A DNA stretch of 64,000 nt. Origin: JAHRVQ01 sp047616645. GTDB taxonomy: Bacteria; Pseudomonadota; Gammaproteobacteria; Pseudomonadales; Azotimanducaceae. The position numbers and the translations under genes are program-made. The stretch's first letter is position 1. Each line of letters begins with the position of its first letter. The stretch lies in NCBI GenBank assembly GCA_047616645.1, contig JBLHIH010000002.1, positions 1-64,000 on the forward strand, read 5' to 3'. A model generated the notes under the pieces. That model saw nothing but the letters and a program-made list of their open reading frames with translations, did no database searches and was not told the origin of the DNA. This document shows, in pieces, positions 9,548 through 17,402 of the stretch.

Positions 9548-9593
9548 GCTTTGTGGGGAGTCATAATGTCTATGCGTCTAGGAAATATCGTCT

Positions 9594-9966
9594 ATGAACT
9601 GGGAAGCCCTTGGGGCAATAGGCGAACTCGTAGGCGCGATTGTTGTGGTGGGTACGCTGATCTATTTGACGATTCAGTTGAAAGAAAACAACAAAAACCT
9701 CAAGGTCCACACCTTTAACGAGACCTTTAGGGGGCGTGAAGAAATGACGCGAGAGCTTCAATCCCAAGTTGGTATTGGAGGAATATTTGTCAAAATAATA
9801 AGCGATCTCGAACTGTCAGATAGCGAACAACAAGCGGCGACAACTACCGATGATGTTCAATAACGTTTTTTTCGCGATTGGTGGCCACAAGCAAGACATC
9901 AATTTTCATATGGTTTCCAAACCTATGTCGATTCTGCGAGAGATTCCTGACATTATTATTAAGCTG
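9594..9966 (+). pseudogene. Broken small membrane protein (MNWEALGAIGE type)
   Basis: The frame from ATG 9594 (AGGA box at 9580-9583) starts MNWEALGAIGELVGAIVVVGTLIYL: one N-terminal membrane helix followed by a charged helical region. This start is common in uncharacterised marine gammaproteobacterial proteins that normally run to about 150-200 residues. Here the frame stops after 89 residues at 9863. Protein-like sequence (FNNVFFAIGGHKQDINFH) continues in another frame to about 9966. I read this as a frameshifted and truncated gene with no known function. It may once have been a mobile cassette. Confidence 0.55.
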
Positions 9967-10614
9967 CTCGGTCTCGCACGACCTCAGTCATTCGCTCCGG
10001 CCTCCCTTTCGCCGCTTGCGCAACGAGCAGTCGACCGCTTAACGCGGTGTTCGGGCTGTGAAGAAAACCGGGACACCGATGAGTGTGTGCCATGAACTTA
10101 AGAAATAGATTCTGCCATTTCGCAACAATCTTACATAGCTGTAATCCCCCATTACCTACATTCTGAACCACTACATTTCTAGATTGGCAATAACTGGAAG
10201 CATGTTTTGCCAGAGAGAAAATTACAATTTCGAGCATGGGCAGCGGCTAAGTCATTAACTCGTCACTGTCCCGCTCTACTTCCCATTTTTGATTGATCCC
10301 TGGCGTTTCATTCTAGTGTGCGCGAGTATTCCGATCGAGCTCAATGTCAATCTCTATACGCTCGGTAACGCGAAAGTGGCAGAAAACCTGTATTATATAA
10401 TGGGCGCGAAGGACTTTTGGCTGTATTAAGGGTAGGGCAGGGCTGGTTCCGACTTGATGCACCTGCTACTGTGCAGCGCGTGCGCGAAGTAGTGACTTCT
10501 ACTTTAACCTCTAAAATTCAATCTATAGGGTGCTTGGTATATCATTTGCTTGACGATGGTTTTCCACTAATAGTTACTGTTAGTATATTGCATGTAAAAG
10601 AAAGGTGATGAGTA
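9967..10614. other. Gap without a supported gene
   Basis: I see no credible gene in this stretch. The left part (about 9967-10090) is more GC-rich than its surroundings. It contains TTAAC-GCGGT-GTTCGGG at 10039-10055, which resembles the right end of an integron attC site (L' box, 5-base spacer, GTT core). I could not find a matching left half. The rest is AT-rich with short open frames that lack a good start or recognisable content, and is probably decayed DNA. Confidence 0.45.
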
Positions 10615-11037
10615 ATGATGAATACCAAAATATATAAGTCTGTCCACGGTCTGGCTGAAAAACTCATGGTGGCAGCTAATAAGGACGATAGAGAGGCGTT
10701 TGATTTGCTGTATGCGGAGCTAAAGGCAATTTGCATCGACAATGAAAATACCGAAAAGGATCACCCGGTACAATGGGAAACACTTGCTGATTTTACAGAA
10801 GAGTTAGAAGACGCAGTGACTGGCTATGTAAAAGCCCTTAAAAAATCTACTGATATTAATTCAAAGGACTATATGTCTTCGATTGCATTTTCCATGGCGA
10901 CATTGCAAATTGAATTAGGTCACACTGACGCAGCTATTAAAAATCTCCAAGATGCAAAAGTCAGCGCTAATAAAATTGAAGATGAAGAGCTTAAAATAGA
11001 AATAGATGAGTTACTTAAAACCTTAGTAGAAGGTTAG
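10615..11037 (+). CDS. Small helical (TPR-like) protein
   Basis: The 140-residue acidic, all-helical protein has a C-terminal pair of helices (IAFSMATLQIELGHTDAAIKN) that reads like one tetratricopeptide-type repeat. It has no signal peptide or membrane segment. The start is ATG 10615 with AAAGG at 10601-10605 as ribosome-binding site. It is followed after 10 bp by a CPXCG protein and the two are probably co-transcribed. The function is unknown; conservation of the pair elsewhere is my recollection, not tested. Confidence 0.75.
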   Translation: MMNTKIYKSVHGLAEKLMVAANKDDREAFDLLYAELKAICIDNENTEKDHPVQWETLADFTEELEDAVTGYVKALKKSTDINSKDYMSSIAFSMATLQIELGHTDAAIKNLQDAKVSANKIEDEELKIEIDELLKTLVEG

Positions 11038-11047
11038 CAAAAAAGCT

Positions 11048-11245
11048 ATGGATTCTTTAACGGAACAAGTTGTTGATTGCCCATACTGTGGCGAGGCTAT
11101 TGAAGTACTCTTAGATCATCAGGAAGTGGGTCACCAGTATATTGAAGATTGTCAGGTATGCTGCAAACCAATCATATTCAATGTGGCGGAGGATTCGGCG
11201 GGTAATTTATCCGTATCTGTACACGATGAAAATGAAGCGTATTAG
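11048..11245 (+). CDS. CPXCG motif-containing cysteine-rich protein
   Basis: This 65-residue protein has two cysteine pairs, CPYCGE near residue 11 and CQVCCKP near residue 37, forming a small zinc ribbon. It matches the CPXCG (PF14255) family, which contains the typical VDCPYCGE and EDCQVCC sequences. The role is unknown. It sits 10 bp after the TPR-like gene in a probable two-gene unit. Confidence 0.85.
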   Translation: MDSLTEQVVDCPYCGEAIEVLLDHQEVGHQYIEDCQVCCKPIIFNVAEDSAGNLSVSVHDENEAY

Positions 11246-11401
11246 TGAACCGCAACTAATAACGCACTACAGTTTCACGCGAGGTATTCCTCAACGGTGT
11301 ATGTCGTGTTAAGGAAGTCTATGCTGATCCCGCATAAGTGGGTAGGATGAATAATTAGCGCAAAGCTTACCTCTAATAAAAAATTCCCCACCGGAACAGT
11401 T

Positions 11402-11650
11402 ATGAAATTATTAATACGTAATTTAGATAGATCAACTACAGAAGAAGAATTGAAGGCGCTTTTTCAAGAATTTGGTTCAGTTCAGTCTTGCAGTTTGGTT
11501 ATTGATACAGGGACTGGCGCGTCAAAAGGTTTTGCCTTCATTGAGATGCCAAAGTCAGGTGAGGCAAAATCAGCAATCAAAAACCTAAATAACAAAACTA
11601 TCGGTAGTAACAAAATACGTGTTAAAAAGGCCGATGAGAAAAAGGCATAA
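11402..11650 (+). CDS. RRM-domain RNA-binding protein
   Basis: The whole 82-residue protein is one RNA-recognition motif. RNP2 is LLIRNL (residues 3-8) and RNP1 is KGFAFIEM (about residues 43-50), with a lysine-rich tail. Bacterial single-RRM proteins bind RNA or single-stranded DNA and are often cold-induced. It begins at ATG 11402. Its stop codon TAA lies inside an attC-like sequence (11645-11738). Confidence 0.92.
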   Translation: MKLLIRNLDRSTTEEELKALFQEFGSVQSCSLVIDTGTGASKGFAFIEMPKSGEAKSAIKNLNNKTIGSNKIRVKKADEKKA

Positions 11651-11738
11651 CACGGTGTTAGTGGGCCGAGTGTGATTGCGCGACCGCTAGTCCGTGCGCT
11701 TCATGTGGGTTCGCTGGACCAGCCTGAATGGGTTAATG
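11645..11738 (+). other. attC-like imperfect palindrome (weak)
   Basis: Immediately at the RRM stop codon comes GCATAAC-ACGGT-GTTAGTG (11645-11663), resembling the R'' and L'' boxes of an integron attC left half. A stem GCTAGTCC/GGACCAGC (11686-11693 with 11716-11723, one G-T wobble) follows, and GTTAATG stands at 11732-11738. The spacing fits an attC of about 94 bp, but the outer boxes deviate from RYYYAAC and GTTRRRY. I treat this as suggestive only. Confidence 0.3.
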
Positions 11739-11898
11739 TAAATGCTCACATTTGGGTAAAACGTAAACTACCTTGGGTCCAACTTCCCGCCGAGTGGAGA
11801 CAGGACGATGCGGGTGATAGAGAGAGATACGGCTAGCCGTTACAATATCAAGTATGTAGTATTCTCTGATTGCTAAATCAGTGTTATGGGAAAACAGT

Positions 11899-12078
11899 AT
11901 GAGCCAACCTGAATCTATCACCGATGCATTTCTTCCCCTGGTTCCAGACGTAATCGAAGCAGGCAAATACCGAGGTTGGGCTGCGACCAGCACTGACCCT
12001 GTAGAGCGTGGTGGGCTTATTGTCTGTGAAGAGGCGAATTCGAAATTGCTAGGTGCATTACTATCGGAACATGAATAA
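11899..12078 (+). CDS. Small hypothetical protein
   Basis: This 59-residue frame, MSQPESITDAFLPLVPDVIEAG to ALLSEHE, is soluble and acidic with no recognised motif. It overlaps the start of the DoxX-like gene by eight bases, which suggests translational coupling or a chance frame. It could also be a fragment of a longer gene. I do not recognise it. Confidence 0.35.
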   Translation: MSQPESITDAFLPLVPDVIEAGKYRGWAATSTDPVERGGLIVCEEANSKLLGALLSEHE

Positions 12079-12496
12079 TGTAATGGGTTCTAGAGATCTT
12101 TTGGATTCACAGTCTATTCAGGTCGCAAGATATATTCTGGGCCTCAGTTGGATGTATCACGGGCTATTTCCAAAGTTGTTGGTTATAGCCCCTTTGGAGC
12201 AAGCGATGACTTCAAGCATTGGCTTGAATGAAGAGCTCTCCTATCTTGTGACTAAGACAGCTGGGGTTCTAGAGTTAATGATGGGTATCGCTATTATTGT
12301 CTTTTACAAAAATAAGAATCTAATCCTTCTCAATATTTTTGCGCTGGTGGCCTTACTTATTTTCGCGGCTGTGCAAATGCCTTCCATATTGATCGAAGCC
12401 TTCAATCCTGTTACCACTAATGTTGCGCTAATTGGCTTAAGTTATATTCTCCTTCTGGCCGCAAGTAAGTCGGCCTACAATGGTAGCGCCGAGTGA
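12071..12496 (+). CDS. DoxX-like small membrane protein
   Basis: The 141-residue protein has four hydrophobic helices. The sequence ARYILGLSWMYHGLFPKLL near the start is typical of the DoxX-like (PF13781) group, where the first helix carries a conserved Trp and His-Gly-Leu-Pro-Lys. ATG 12071 is preferred over an upstream GTG at 12053 because family members start just before this helix. The exact role is unknown; related proteins occur in stress operons. It is typical cargo of mobile gene cassettes. Confidence 0.75.
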   Translation: MNNVMGSRDLLDSQSIQVARYILGLSWMYHGLFPKLLVIAPLEQAMTSSIGLNEELSYLVTKTAGVLELMMGIAIIVFYKNKNLILLNIFALVALLIFAAVQMPSILIEAFNPVTTNVALIGLSYILLLAASKSAYNGSAE

Positions 12497-12654
12497 TCAT
12501 CTATAGTTTTCCTACATAGGGTGTCTCAAAGCGGATATTGGAAGATCTTGAGTCTCAGTCTTTATCTGAACATCGGTGTGCAGGCGCACACTTAGTGATA
12601 AGAAATTATGTTATCGTTTTCTACCGGTGAATCTTAAGGTTTAGGTGATAGAGC

Positions 12655-12958
12655 ATGACTGAAGCTGAATTGATTTAAGCATCCATTGAACTGATTAATG
12701 GTACTCTTTCTACCGTTACGCTTTATCTTACTGTCGTGAGTGGATATTTGATCGTCGCCTACATTGCCAGGAAAGGGCTTAATCGGCACTTATGACGCTT
12801 TTGGTGCTGCATACGTTCTGCAACTTGATATTGCGGCCCTTCGTGGTGTAGGTCCAGATCTAGCTGATAGCTTATGGACGATGAATCAAGAATTATGTTT
12901 TGCGCTGCTAATTGGCATTGTCGGCTGCATCCATTTCATGTGGAGTATAAGGAGCTAA
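12655..12958 (+). pseudogene. Broken small membrane protein
   Basis: From ATG 12655 the frame reads MTEAELI and then hits TAA at codon 8. Without it, the frame continues ASIELINGTLSTVTLYLTVVSGYLIVAYIA, a clear membrane helix. The matching C-terminal half (YDAFGAAYVLQLDIAALRG to CIHFMWSIRS) is in another frame and ends at 12958. So the gene has a nonsense codon and a frameshift or deletion near 12770-12790. The SGYLIVAY pattern occurs in uncharacterised small membrane proteins. Confidence 0.65.
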
Positions 12959-13049
12959 TTTGATCAAGCTTGTTATCAGCGTGTCTTGGCAGATTCGCTG
13001 TGTGTGATTTGTTTTGGAATGTTGCAGCAATACCCAAGGAGTGATAATC

Positions 13050-13694
13050 GTGGTTTCCAATATCGTCTCAAGAGAAGAATGGCAAGCAGCGCGAGACGAG
13101 CTTCTTGTTCTAGAAAAGGCGCATACGCGAGAACGTGAGCGTATAGCCCAGCTTCGACGTGACCTTCCAAGGGTTCTCTTAGAAAAAGACTATTTGCTAA
13201 TTTCTGAAGAGGGCGCTATACCATTACAAGCAGTTTTTAGGGATCACGCGCAACTGGCTGTCTATCACTTAATGTTTGGAGAGGAATGGGACACACCATG
13301 TATTGGATGTACGCAGTGGGCGGATGCTCTTAACAATACGACTCACTATTTCAAGGGAGCAGGTGCTAGTCTAGTCGCTGTTTCAAGCGCTTCAATTGAG
13401 AAAATTATGGCAGAGAAGGAGAAGCGAGGTTGGACCTTTACTTGGTTGTCATCCTCGAATAGTGACTTCAACGTAGATTTTCACGGAGCATCTAACGATT
13501 CGAATGAATCGAGCCGTAGTGTAGGGAGCGAAGAAGTATTTTTTGATCGTGGTGAAAATCACGGCGTTTCGATTTTTTCTAAAAACGATGACGAACAAGT
13601 TCTCCATACCTACAGTAGTTATAATCGCGGAATTGAAGAATTGAATGGTGCCTTTGGCTACTATGATCTGCTTCCGAATGGACGCAAGTGGTAA
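13050..13694 (+). CDS. DUF899 family thioredoxin-like protein
   Basis: The protein starts MVSNIVSREEWQAARDELLVLEKAHTR, the standard opening of DUF899 proteins, which have a thioredoxin fold. The core GEEWDTPCIGCTQWADAL contains a CxxC pair where relatives have a CxxC or CxxxC. GTG 13050 is chosen because AAGGAG at 13036-13041 is eight bases upstream and the family begins here. At 214 residues it is near normal length. Substrate and partners are unknown. The C-terminus FGYYDLLPNGRKW is typical and complete, so it appears intact. Confidence 0.85.
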   Translation: MVSNIVSREEWQAARDELLVLEKAHTRERERIAQLRRDLPRVLLEKDYLLISEEGAIPLQAVFRDHAQLAVYHLMFGEEWDTPCIGCTQWADALNNTTHYFKGAGASLVAVSSASIEKIMAEKEKRGWTFTWLSSSNSDFNVDFHGASNDSNESSRSVGSEEVFFDRGENHGVSIFSKNDDEQVLHTYSSYNRGIEELNGAFGYYDLLPNGRKW

Positions 13695-13824
13695 GGCTGC
13701 CCCTCAAGATGAAATTGGCTCGGTTGTGCTTCTACTATTCTGGATAGCGGCAATTTTTGGATGAAGTACAGATGGTATGCAACACGCATGTGGTGTTTAT
13801 AGTTAATGTAAGGAGATTTTAATA

Positions 13825-14442
13825 TTGTTGTCATCTACTGAATTTTACGCTGTTCCTCTCAACCTAGAAATAGTACTTTGGATTGAGGCTGTCATTTATC
13901 TGGGTATTGGAACCTATGAGCTTTTTGACGATTTTTTGGAAAAACCTAAGCCTTGGATGGTCATAGCGGGGCGAACCAATGGCTATGTGAGGATGGTCCA
14001 TAAGATTGGGCATAAGATGCACGCTGGGATTTGTTTCCTGCTGGGTTTTATTGCGCTTAATGGGATTATAGAAGGTCACGTTACGCGTTTTGAACTTGAA
14101 TTGATCTTTCTCAGTTTTGGAATACTAATGCCAATTATTTGGTCCTGCATGCTGCCTGGAAGACTCGCCATTCTCATGTTGGCAACTAAGCCCGAGTTCT
14201 GGCTCCAGATAGCCATGTTCACGATGTTCAGCCAACTCATTCGGCCAGAAATTCTGCTCTTGTGTATTGTCTTAAACCTGTGGGGTATTTTTGTATACGC
14301 TTTTCATACTCGAAAAAAGTTATTCAGTCCTTTTACCTATTCAACGATTCGGGCGGACTGTATCGATGCTGAGGGAGAGGCGTTTGCTAAGAACTTTGAC
14401 AAGTTAGCAGGGTATTCAGTGGATATGGGGTCGGACACCTAG
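13825..14442 (+). CDS. Uncharacterised integral membrane protein
   Basis: The 205-residue protein has about four to five hydrophobic segments (around residues 15-30, 70-85, 95-115, 125-140 and 145-165) separated by short loops. Two His and several Met lie between segments (MVHKIGHKMHAG). The start is TTG 13825 with AAGGAG at 13810-13815, nine bases away. A following TTG could also be used. I do not recognise the family. It lies between DUF899 and cupin genes, both with strong ribosome-binding sites. Confidence 0.65.
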   Translation: MLSSTEFYAVPLNLEIVLWIEAVIYLGIGTYELFDDFLEKPKPWMVIAGRTNGYVRMVHKIGHKMHAGICFLLGFIALNGIIEGHVTRFELELIFLSFGILMPIIWSCMLPGRLAILMLATKPEFWLQIAMFTMFSQLIRPEILLLCIVLNLWGIFVYAFHTRKKLFSPFTYSTIRADCIDAEGEAFAKNFDKLAGYSVDMGSDT

Positions 14443-14497
14443 CAAACAATTAACTAACACCATGAGTACAATCTACATTTCCAAAAGGAGATAGTTG

Positions 14498-14866
14498 ATG
14501 AATGAAATTGAACGAGTTGACGTTTCAAAGAACGTCTTTGACATCACTCGAGATTTGTCCGTAGTAGCTAGGGAGAACAAGCCAGGCCCTCCTGTAAGAA
14601 TGGATGGCATGACGGTGGGTATTGTGACCATGGAGAGTGATGCCCCCCACGGAGGTGAGGTTCACCCAGATGGAGACGAAATTCTCTATGTAATATCGGG
14701 GCGAGTGCGAGTCATTGGAGAATCCGCACCAGAAGACGCCATTGAAATAGCCCCCGGAGAATCCTGCATTGTGCGCAAAGGCGAGTGGCATCGAGTTCAC
14801 ATATTAGAAAAGACTCAACTCATCCACATCACGCCGGGTCCCAATGGTGATCATCGGCCACTTTAA
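14498..14866 (+). CDS. Cupin-domain protein
   Basis: The 122-residue protein is a single cupin barrel. Motif 1 is GGEVHPDGDEILYVISGRVRV, with His and Glu metal ligands. Motif 2 is GESCIVRKGEWHRVHI, with the last His ligand. ATG 14498 follows AAAAGGAG (14483-14490). A metal-dependent small-molecule binding or enzymatic role is likely; the substrate cannot be told. Confidence 0.85.
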   Translation: MNEIERVDVSKNVFDITRDLSVVARENKPGPPVRMDGMTVGIVTMESDAPHGGEVHPDGDEILYVISGRVRVIGESAPEDAIEIAPGESCIVRKGEWHRVHILEKTQLIHITPGPNGDHRPL

Positions 14867-14920
14867 TCATGGAGGATTCTTCCATTAAGATGACTAAGCT
14901 GTTTGAGGCAAAAAAATCTA

Positions 14921-15502
14921 ATGAATAAAATTTGTGTTTATTGTGGTTCAAGCTCGGGGAAAAGCCCTGAATACCTTGAATACGCGAGCGTACTAGCTGG
15001 CGCGTTTGTTGCCCGTAATATTGGTTTAGTGTATGGCGGAGCAAATGTCGGAATAATGGGTGAACTTGCCAACACGGTTCTAGAGGGCGGCGGTGATGTG
15101 ATTGGTGTCATTCCCCAATCTTTGGTGGACAAAGAAGTCTCCCATCAAGGACTTACAGAATTAAAAGTCGTGGATACGATGCACGAAAGAAAGGCGATAA
15201 TGGCAGAGATATCAGATGGCTTTATTGCGCTTCCAGGCGGTCTAGGCACCCTTGAAGAATTGTTTGAGGTGCTGACCTGGTCGCAATTGGGATTTCACAA
15301 AAAACCCTGCGGGATATTAAACATTAATCATTTTTACGAAAAGTTATCCTTGTTCTTGGATCATGCTGTTGATGAAGAATTTATTAAACCTATCCATCGC
15401 GAGATGTTATTGGTTGAAGATGAACCTGAAGTATTGTTAGCTGCCATGGAAAACTACCGTGCGCCTGCGGTTGATAAATGGATTAATCCTATAGATGTTT
15501 AA
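14921..15502 (+). CDS. LOG family protein (TIGR00730)
   Basis: This is a Rossmann-fold nucleotide 5'-monophosphate phosphoribohydrolase of the LOG (Lonely Guy) family, which releases free bases, including cytokinins, from riboside monophosphates. The diagnostic PGGLGTLEELFE is near residue 106, preceded by CVYCGSSSGKSP and LVYGGANVGIMGELA. ATG 14921 gives MNKICVYCGSS, the usual start; an upstream TTG at 14903 is unlikely. The protein is 193 residues, normal for the family. Confidence 0.92.
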   Translation: MNKICVYCGSSSGKSPEYLEYASVLAGAFVARNIGLVYGGANVGIMGELANTVLEGGGDVIGVIPQSLVDKEVSHQGLTELKVVDTMHERKAIMAEISDGFIALPGGLGTLEELFEVLTWSQLGFHKKPCGILNINHFYEKLSLFLDHAVDEEFIKPIHREMLLVEDEPEVLLAAMENYRAPAVDKWINPIDV

Positions 15503-15549
15503 AGACGCCCATAATAATTGAATCTGTCCCAATCATTATCGAGAAGCGC

Positions 15550-16158
15550 GTGAGCACAAAAGAAATCAATGAATATTTTGATTCGATAGCCTACAGCGAT
15601 GTACGCTCGGATCTTATCCAAGCTATTGGTTTAGTAGGAAACCAAAAAATTGCTATAGATTGCGGATGTGGAGCAGGCAGTGATATAGCCTACTTGCTTG
15701 GTGAAGGGTTTGAAGTTCATGCCTTCGATATTGAATCAGCGTCAATTATCCGCTGCCGTCGAAGGTTCATCGACGAAACAAATTTAAGCCTTTCCCAAGA
15801 AAGCTTCAGTACATTCGCTTACCCCCGTGCTTCTCTTATCCATGCTGATGCGAGTTTGTTTTATTGCCCTCCTGATGATTTTGAAGATGTATGGAAAAAG
15901 ATTACTGATGCGCTAATGATGGGAGGCCTATTTGTAGGCTCCTTCCTTGGGCAGCGAGACACAACAGCCGGGCCTGACTACCAAAGAGATATTTTTTGGC
16001 CGGAGGTGCTTGTATTTAAAGAGGAAAATCTAAGGCGTTTATTTGAGGATCTAGAAATTATTAATTGGGTAGAACATGAACTTGACGGGAAAACAGCCCA
16101 AGGTATTGATCATCATTGGCATGTCTTCTCTGTCATCGCGAGAAAGTATGCAATGTGA
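15550..16158 (+). CDS. Class I SAM-dependent methyltransferase
   Basis: The SAM-binding motif I AIDCGCGAGSDIAYLL is at about residues 34-49, followed by motif II-like VHAFDIE and a post-II HADASLFYCPP. The layout resembles TehB-type small-molecule methyltransferases. Translation probably starts at GTG 15550 (MSTKEINEYFDS). The protein has 202 residues and no membrane segment. The substrate is unknown. The GNAT gene follows 12 bp later, so the two may be co-translated. Confidence 0.85.
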   Translation: MSTKEINEYFDSIAYSDVRSDLIQAIGLVGNQKIAIDCGCGAGSDIAYLLGEGFEVHAFDIESASIIRCRRRFIDETNLSLSQESFSTFAYPRASLIHADASLFYCPPDDFEDVWKKITDALMMGGLFVGSFLGQRDTTAGPDYQRDIFWPEVLVFKEENLRRLFEDLEIINWVEHELDGKTAQGIDHHWHVFSVIARKYAM

Positions 16159-16170
16159 AGGGAATGAAAA

Positions 16171-16683
16171 GTGAAGTCAAAATTTAGCATCCGAGAAGAA
16201 GTGCCTTCTGATAAAATGGCAATTTTTCAAATAACGGAAGCGGCTTTTCGCGGAAGACCCTATGCCGGAGGTGATGAACAGGACCTTATAGATGGATTAA
16301 GGGCTTGTGGTGCATTGAGCCTCTCTTTGGTTATCCTCGATAGAGAGGACGTGATAGGCCAAGTAACTTTTTCTCCTGCGGGAACAGGTGATGACAGCGG
16401 GCCTTGGTTTGCCCTAGGTCCAGTTTCAGTAATACCTGATCGCCAAAGTCAGAAAATTGGATCAGAACTCATTATCGAAGGATTGGCCAGAATAGAAGCA
16501 ATGGGTGCGCTGGGATGTATACTGACCGGCGATCCTGCCTATTATAAACGTTTTGGTTTTGAGTTTTCACCCAAAAATGTGCCGGTAAATGAACCAGAAG
16601 AATTTTTTATGTTGAAGTTATTTGGTGATAACAAGGCTAATGGTATGTTCGCCTTTCATGAGGCATTTTACGGTGAGGCGTAA
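16171..16683 (+). CDS. GNAT-family N-acetyltransferase
   Basis: The 170-residue protein has the GNAT fold with the acetyl-CoA-binding region LGPVSVIPDRQSQKIGSELI, equivalent to the Q/RxxGxG/A loop. It belongs to the COG3153-type predicted acetyltransferases (IREEVPSDKMAIFQITEAAF, GDPAYYKRFGFEF). It starts at GTG 16171 after AGGGAAT. The substrate is unknown. GNATs of this sort are common cassette or accessory genes. Confidence 0.88.
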   Translation: MKSKFSIREEVPSDKMAIFQITEAAFRGRPYAGGDEQDLIDGLRACGALSLSLVILDREDVIGQVTFSPAGTGDDSGPWFALGPVSVIPDRQSQKIGSELIIEGLARIEAMGALGCILTGDPAYYKRFGFEFSPKNVPVNEPEEFFMLKLFGDNKANGMFAFHEAFYGEA

Positions 16684-16780
16684 GCCGAGTATCATTGTTT
16701 ACAAGACGGTTTTACGAGATTGCTTTCCAAAAAAGAACTAAATTAAAATGTGCAATTAGCTGATAAGGAAAAATCTAAGA

Positions 16781-17368
16781 TTGAGTACATTACAACACTT
16801 GATTGATAACAATCTGGCCTGGGCAACCGCAATCAAAGAGAAAGACCCAGACTACTTTACTCGACTGTCAAAACAACAAGCACCAGAAATTTTATGGATA
16901 GGGTGTTCTGATAGCCGCGTCCCCGCTAATCAAATCACTAATTTACAACCCGGTGAGGTTTTCGTTCATCGAAATATTGCCAATGTGGTTGTTCACACAG
17001 ATCTGAACTGTCTTTCGGTCATTCAGTTTGCAGTGGAGATACTGAAAGTAAAACACATTATCGTTTGTGGACATTACGGTTGCGGTGGGATCGAGGCGGC
17101 TTTAGAAAATCAAGATCATGGATTGATTGATAATTGGCTTCGCCACATAAAAGATGTCTATCGTTTTAATGAAAGTTTATTTGAAAACCTTGACCATCAT
17201 CAGAAAGTAAACCGTCTTTGCGAGCTAAATGTAAAAGAGCAAGTCACCAATATCATCAATACAACCATCGTTAAAAATGCCAGAGCGCAAGGTAGAGAGT
17301 TATCGGTTCACGGTTGGATCTATAGCATTGAGAATGGCATTCTTAAAAGCTTAAATGAAGAATGCTAA
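16781..17368 (+). CDS. can: Beta-class carbonic anhydrase
   Basis: The enzyme interconverts CO2 and bicarbonate. Zinc ligands fall at the same positions as in E. coli Can: Cys42 and Asp44 (WIGCSDSRVP), and His98 and Cys101 (CGHYGCGG). It has 195 residues. The start is TTG 16781 (MSTLQHLIDNN) with AAGGA at 16765-16769. The next gene, nhaA, begins 34 bp downstream, so bicarbonate and proton/sodium balance may be linked in one transcript. Confidence 0.95.
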   Translation: MSTLQHLIDNNLAWATAIKEKDPDYFTRLSKQQAPEILWIGCSDSRVPANQITNLQPGEVFVHRNIANVVVHTDLNCLSVIQFAVEILKVKHIIVCGHYGCGGIEAALENQDHGLIDNWLRHIKDVYRFNESLFENLDHHQKVNRLCELNVKEQVTNIINTTIVKNARAQGRELSVHGWIYSIENGILKSLNEEC

Positions 17369-17402
17369 TATGATAATTACGCTTCCAAAGTCGTAGATAA
17401 AT

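Larger units (their letters stand above)
8336..9550 (-). mobile_element. Degenerate IS110-family insertion sequence
   Basis: The element is defined by its broken transposase (8336-9468) plus a short upstream region with a 12-bp inverted repeat (9470-9547). Its right side abuts the truncated integron integrase, with almost no non-coding DNA after the transposase stop. Its left side ends somewhere between 9547 and the start of the next gene at 9594. As is usual for IS110 elements, no terminal inverted repeats or target duplication are evident. The exact ends are not determined. Confidence 0.8.

Noticed and set aside
9967..10090. Complete attC site
   Set aside because: The right half is attC-like, but no complementary left half could be found within a normal attC length.
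10417..10608. A 63-codon open frame in the gap before the TPR-like gene
   Set aside because: It has no good ribosome-binding site or family match, and the composition looks like decayed DNA.
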